A stretch of DNA of 10,716 nucleotides from Euperipatoides rowelli (lineage: Eukaryota > Onychophora > Udeonychophora > Euonychophora > Peripatopsidae). How positions within the stretch are numbered: position 1 is the stretch's first letter; each line of letters begins with the position of its first letter. Made by a program: the position numbers and the translations under genes. Location: NCBI GenBank assembly GCA_003024985.2, contig PXIH01S0001154.1, one strand, 5' to 3'. The notes under the pieces are model-generated. The model worked only from the letters and a program-made list of their open reading frames with translations, did not search any database and had not been told where the DNA came from. Below, one piece after another: positions 9,172 through 10,716 of this stretch.

Positions 9172-9215
9172 CAATTTCTAGGCTAATAAATTAAGGTTGT
9201 GTTATACAACTTGAA
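9172..9215. repeat. Isolated copy of the 165-bp repeat landmark
   Basis: The stretch caatttctaggctaataaa followed by ttaaggttgtgttatacaac matches the opening landmark of the tandem units at 7574 and 7743 (the latter also has attatacaact). Similarity fades downstream. This shows the repeat family is dispersed, not only tandem. Confidence 0.5.
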
Positions 9216-9523
9216 GCAACAAATGATCTCGGCTAATATCAATGCTATTAAAATATGTCCTTAGATCGTGAATAACAAAAGCAGCCACTGACGTTGAATA
9301 TTTATTTTGGCCAGATTGATTAATTATTCTGTCATACCATTAAAGAGACATGGGTCGAAAATGATAAAAATGCTTCAAATTTTTTAAAAAAAAAAATTTT
9401 TTTTATTTATTTCAATACCGTAGTTTCATTGTTTAATTTTATTATAAAATCAACGGCGATTAAAAAAATATTAATATTTATACTCAAAAATGGATATTTA
9501 GTGAGACTATAATAGTCAAATAA

Positions 9524-9785
9524 TTGAAGGGGTGAGAATGATATAATCCAAAGCTACAAAATATTTTTTTTTCAGGAAAATGATTTGAAAGTTTAGAAAA
9601 AGGCTATAAATCAGGGTGATGATTTTTTAATTTTTCAAAATGCTCAGTCATCTTTGGACATAATTTAAAATATTTTGATATGAGCTCCCCAGGTGACAAA
9701 TAGGTGAACTAATTCTAAATATTTTTTGTCAAAAGTGTGGCTTTGAATTCTACTGTAGTACTGTATATCATTCTCATCCCTTCAA
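9524..9785. mobile_element. Miniature inverted-repeat element (MITE-like), 262 bp
   Basis: The left terminal repeat (9524-9545, TTGAAGGGGTGAGAATGATA then TA) matches the reverse complement of the right end (9764-9785) at 21 of 22 bases. The 218-bp interior is AT-rich and non-coding. No unambiguous target-site duplication is seen; TA dinucleotides lie near both ends, but not at exactly matching offsets. Size, termini and lack of coding fit a non-autonomous DNA transposon. Confidence 0.55.
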
Positions 9786-10310
9786 TATTAAAATTTGAAA
9801 AAAAAAAAAAAAAAGAAAGAAACCCTGTAAAAATGCCATAACTTTTAACCTAATAACTATTCCTTGTGATAAAGACAAGCAGTTAGCTTTAATTAAAAAA
9901 GTGTCCTCTATTGGAATAAATATTGTAAATTTTTCTATTTTGTTAACTTCACCCACTAATAGTGAGACTTCTAACTGCTAGTTGTAAACAAACATCTACA
10001 AATCTGTCCAAATGATTCAATGGTTCTTTCATATGATCGTAACTGGCGAAACAAAATTTGATAGACGTCACAGATTTAAATGAAAATTAGATTGATGTTA
10101 ATGACTGAGACAACATGTTACTGTCATTGACCAATCACTATTCAATTTTAGTGAAGCCTTCCCACAATTATTAGCATACCATGCTGCAAGATTTAAATAT
10201 TTTATTGCAAAAATTATAGGAAAGATTTGCTGTAAAAAGAAGTTTTATTTTAAATTTTATTATCATCATTACTTGAATGGATTACTTAAATTGATGGTTG
10301 AAACACTGAT

Positions 10311-10517
10311 GATTTTGTATACTTCGCTATCACCTTTTTTGAATAGATATTTATTTTAACTGACGTTTCAAATACTACTACTACTACTCATTTTGAAAGT
10401 TTCAGAAAGTCAAAAAAAAAAAAACTTTCTGAAACTTTGAAAATGAATAGGCCTACAGGTAATACTTGAAACGTCAGTTAAAATAAATAATAGGTAATGG
10501 AGAAGTATAATAAAATC
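10311..10517. mobile_element. Foldback / palindromic MITE, about 207 bp
   Basis: Nearly the whole segment folds on itself. Perfect 23-bp arms lie at 10349-10371 and 10466-10488 (core TTTTAACTGACGTTTCAA). Inner arms at 10388-10410 and 10424-10446 match at 22 of 23 bases around an A-rich loop. Outer arms from GATTTT..TATACTTC at 10311 pair with GAAGTATA..AAAATC up to 10517 with a few mismatches. A (CTA)n run at 10376-10388 and AATAGGCCTAC at 10446-10456 are the unpaired insets. TA next to the TACTTC/GAAGTA ends would fit a TA target duplication (Tc1/mariner-type), which is uncertain. Confidence 0.7.
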
Positions 10518-10716
10518 TGTCATTATTATTATTAAGTGTAATAAGTGGACAACATTAAGTTTAGCTCAATTGGTGTTTTGACTACCATTTCTCATTTTGT
10601 TTTATTTTTTGCAGACGACTTTTTAATTGTCACTTTTTATTTGCTTTTACCTAGTCTAATAGTTTTAAATTTCTGAACGCTTTAAAATATAATCCTTCGA
10701 TATTGTTTAATGTATA

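Larger units (their letters stand above)
5499..10716 (-). other. Large intron upstream of the microexon (partial, at least 5.2 kb)
   Basis: No coding match to the first half of PTB1 (the strand ending in VWGVG...GR expected just before the microexon) or to the WW domain was found on the minus strand up to the window end, so the preceding exon is inferred to lie outside. The stretch is occupied by AT-rich filler, a short (CA)7 run at 5784-5797, poly-A/T tracts and several old repeats listed separately. One base is undetermined at 6988. Confidence 0.6.

Noticed and set aside
9681-9700. GC-richer CACCTGGGGAGCTC on the minus strand as the missing PTB1 exon
   Set aside because: It is too short and does not encode the expected Val-Trp-Gly-Val-Gly strand in any frame; it lies inside the inverted-repeat element.
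9774-9956. Minus-strand ORF of 60 codons ending in a Phe run
   Set aside because: It overlaps a poly-A tract and the end of an inverted-repeat element; no domain is seen.

Overview
This window is AT-rich (about 70-75 % A+T by eye) animal nuclear DNA. It is intron-dominated and contains no operons, Shine-Dalgarno sites or long ORFs. On the minus strand I recognise three consecutive internal coding exons of an FE65 / APBB family gene, the adaptor that binds the amyloid-precursor-protein tail through two PTB (PID) domains. Read from high to low coordinates these are: (i) a 6-nt microexon at 5493-5498; (ii) a 266-nt exon at 4111-4376 carrying the C-terminal half of PTB1 and the inter-PTB linker; (iii) an 87-nt exon at 2245-2331 carrying the N-terminal start of PTB2. 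All three have canonical AG/GT borders, and the reading phase is continuous across the junctions (2, 2, 1, 1). The upstream part of PTB1, the WW domain and the N terminus would lie beyond 10716. The rest of PTB2 and the C terminus would lie before position 1. I searched the remaining sequence for both and did not find them.

The most notable feature is the microexon. It adds Glu-Arg immediately before the DFAYVARD strand of PTB1. From established knowledge, mammalian APBB1 has a neuron-specific 6-nt exon that inserts two residues at this same point of PTB1. The copy here has an almost pure 40-nt pyrimidine tract, a UGC next to the 3' splice site and two GCAUG (RBFOX-type) words just downstream. 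These are the usual signs of a regulated neural microexon.

The non-coding DNA falls into regions. Positions 1-2244 are intron 3' of the PTB2-start exon, with a pair of palindromes 42 bp apart near 730-789. The intron at 2332-4110 is two-thirds filled by a putative 1.22-kb non-autonomous hAT-like element (2625-3844) flanked by a 5-bp direct repeat. The intron at 4377-5492 is plain AT-rich sequence apart from the splice enhancers. Positions 5499-10716 are at least 5.2 kb of intron upstream of the microexon, rich in old repeats: small hairpins near 6271-6380 and 7027-7080, three degenerate about 165-bp tandem units at 7413-7860 with a fourth copy near 9172, a CCAAT-rich repeat at 8203-8436, a small inverted-repeat element at 9524-9785 and a long foldback at 10311-10517. 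The word TACTGTA/TACAGTA recurs 18 times through the window.

The host is probably a marine invertebrate, possibly an echinoderm or other deuterostome. This rests on recurrent AATAGGCCTA and TACCGGTA words, the AT-rich intron style and the FE65 gene itself. It is a weak inference. Single undetermined bases occur at 104 and 6988.
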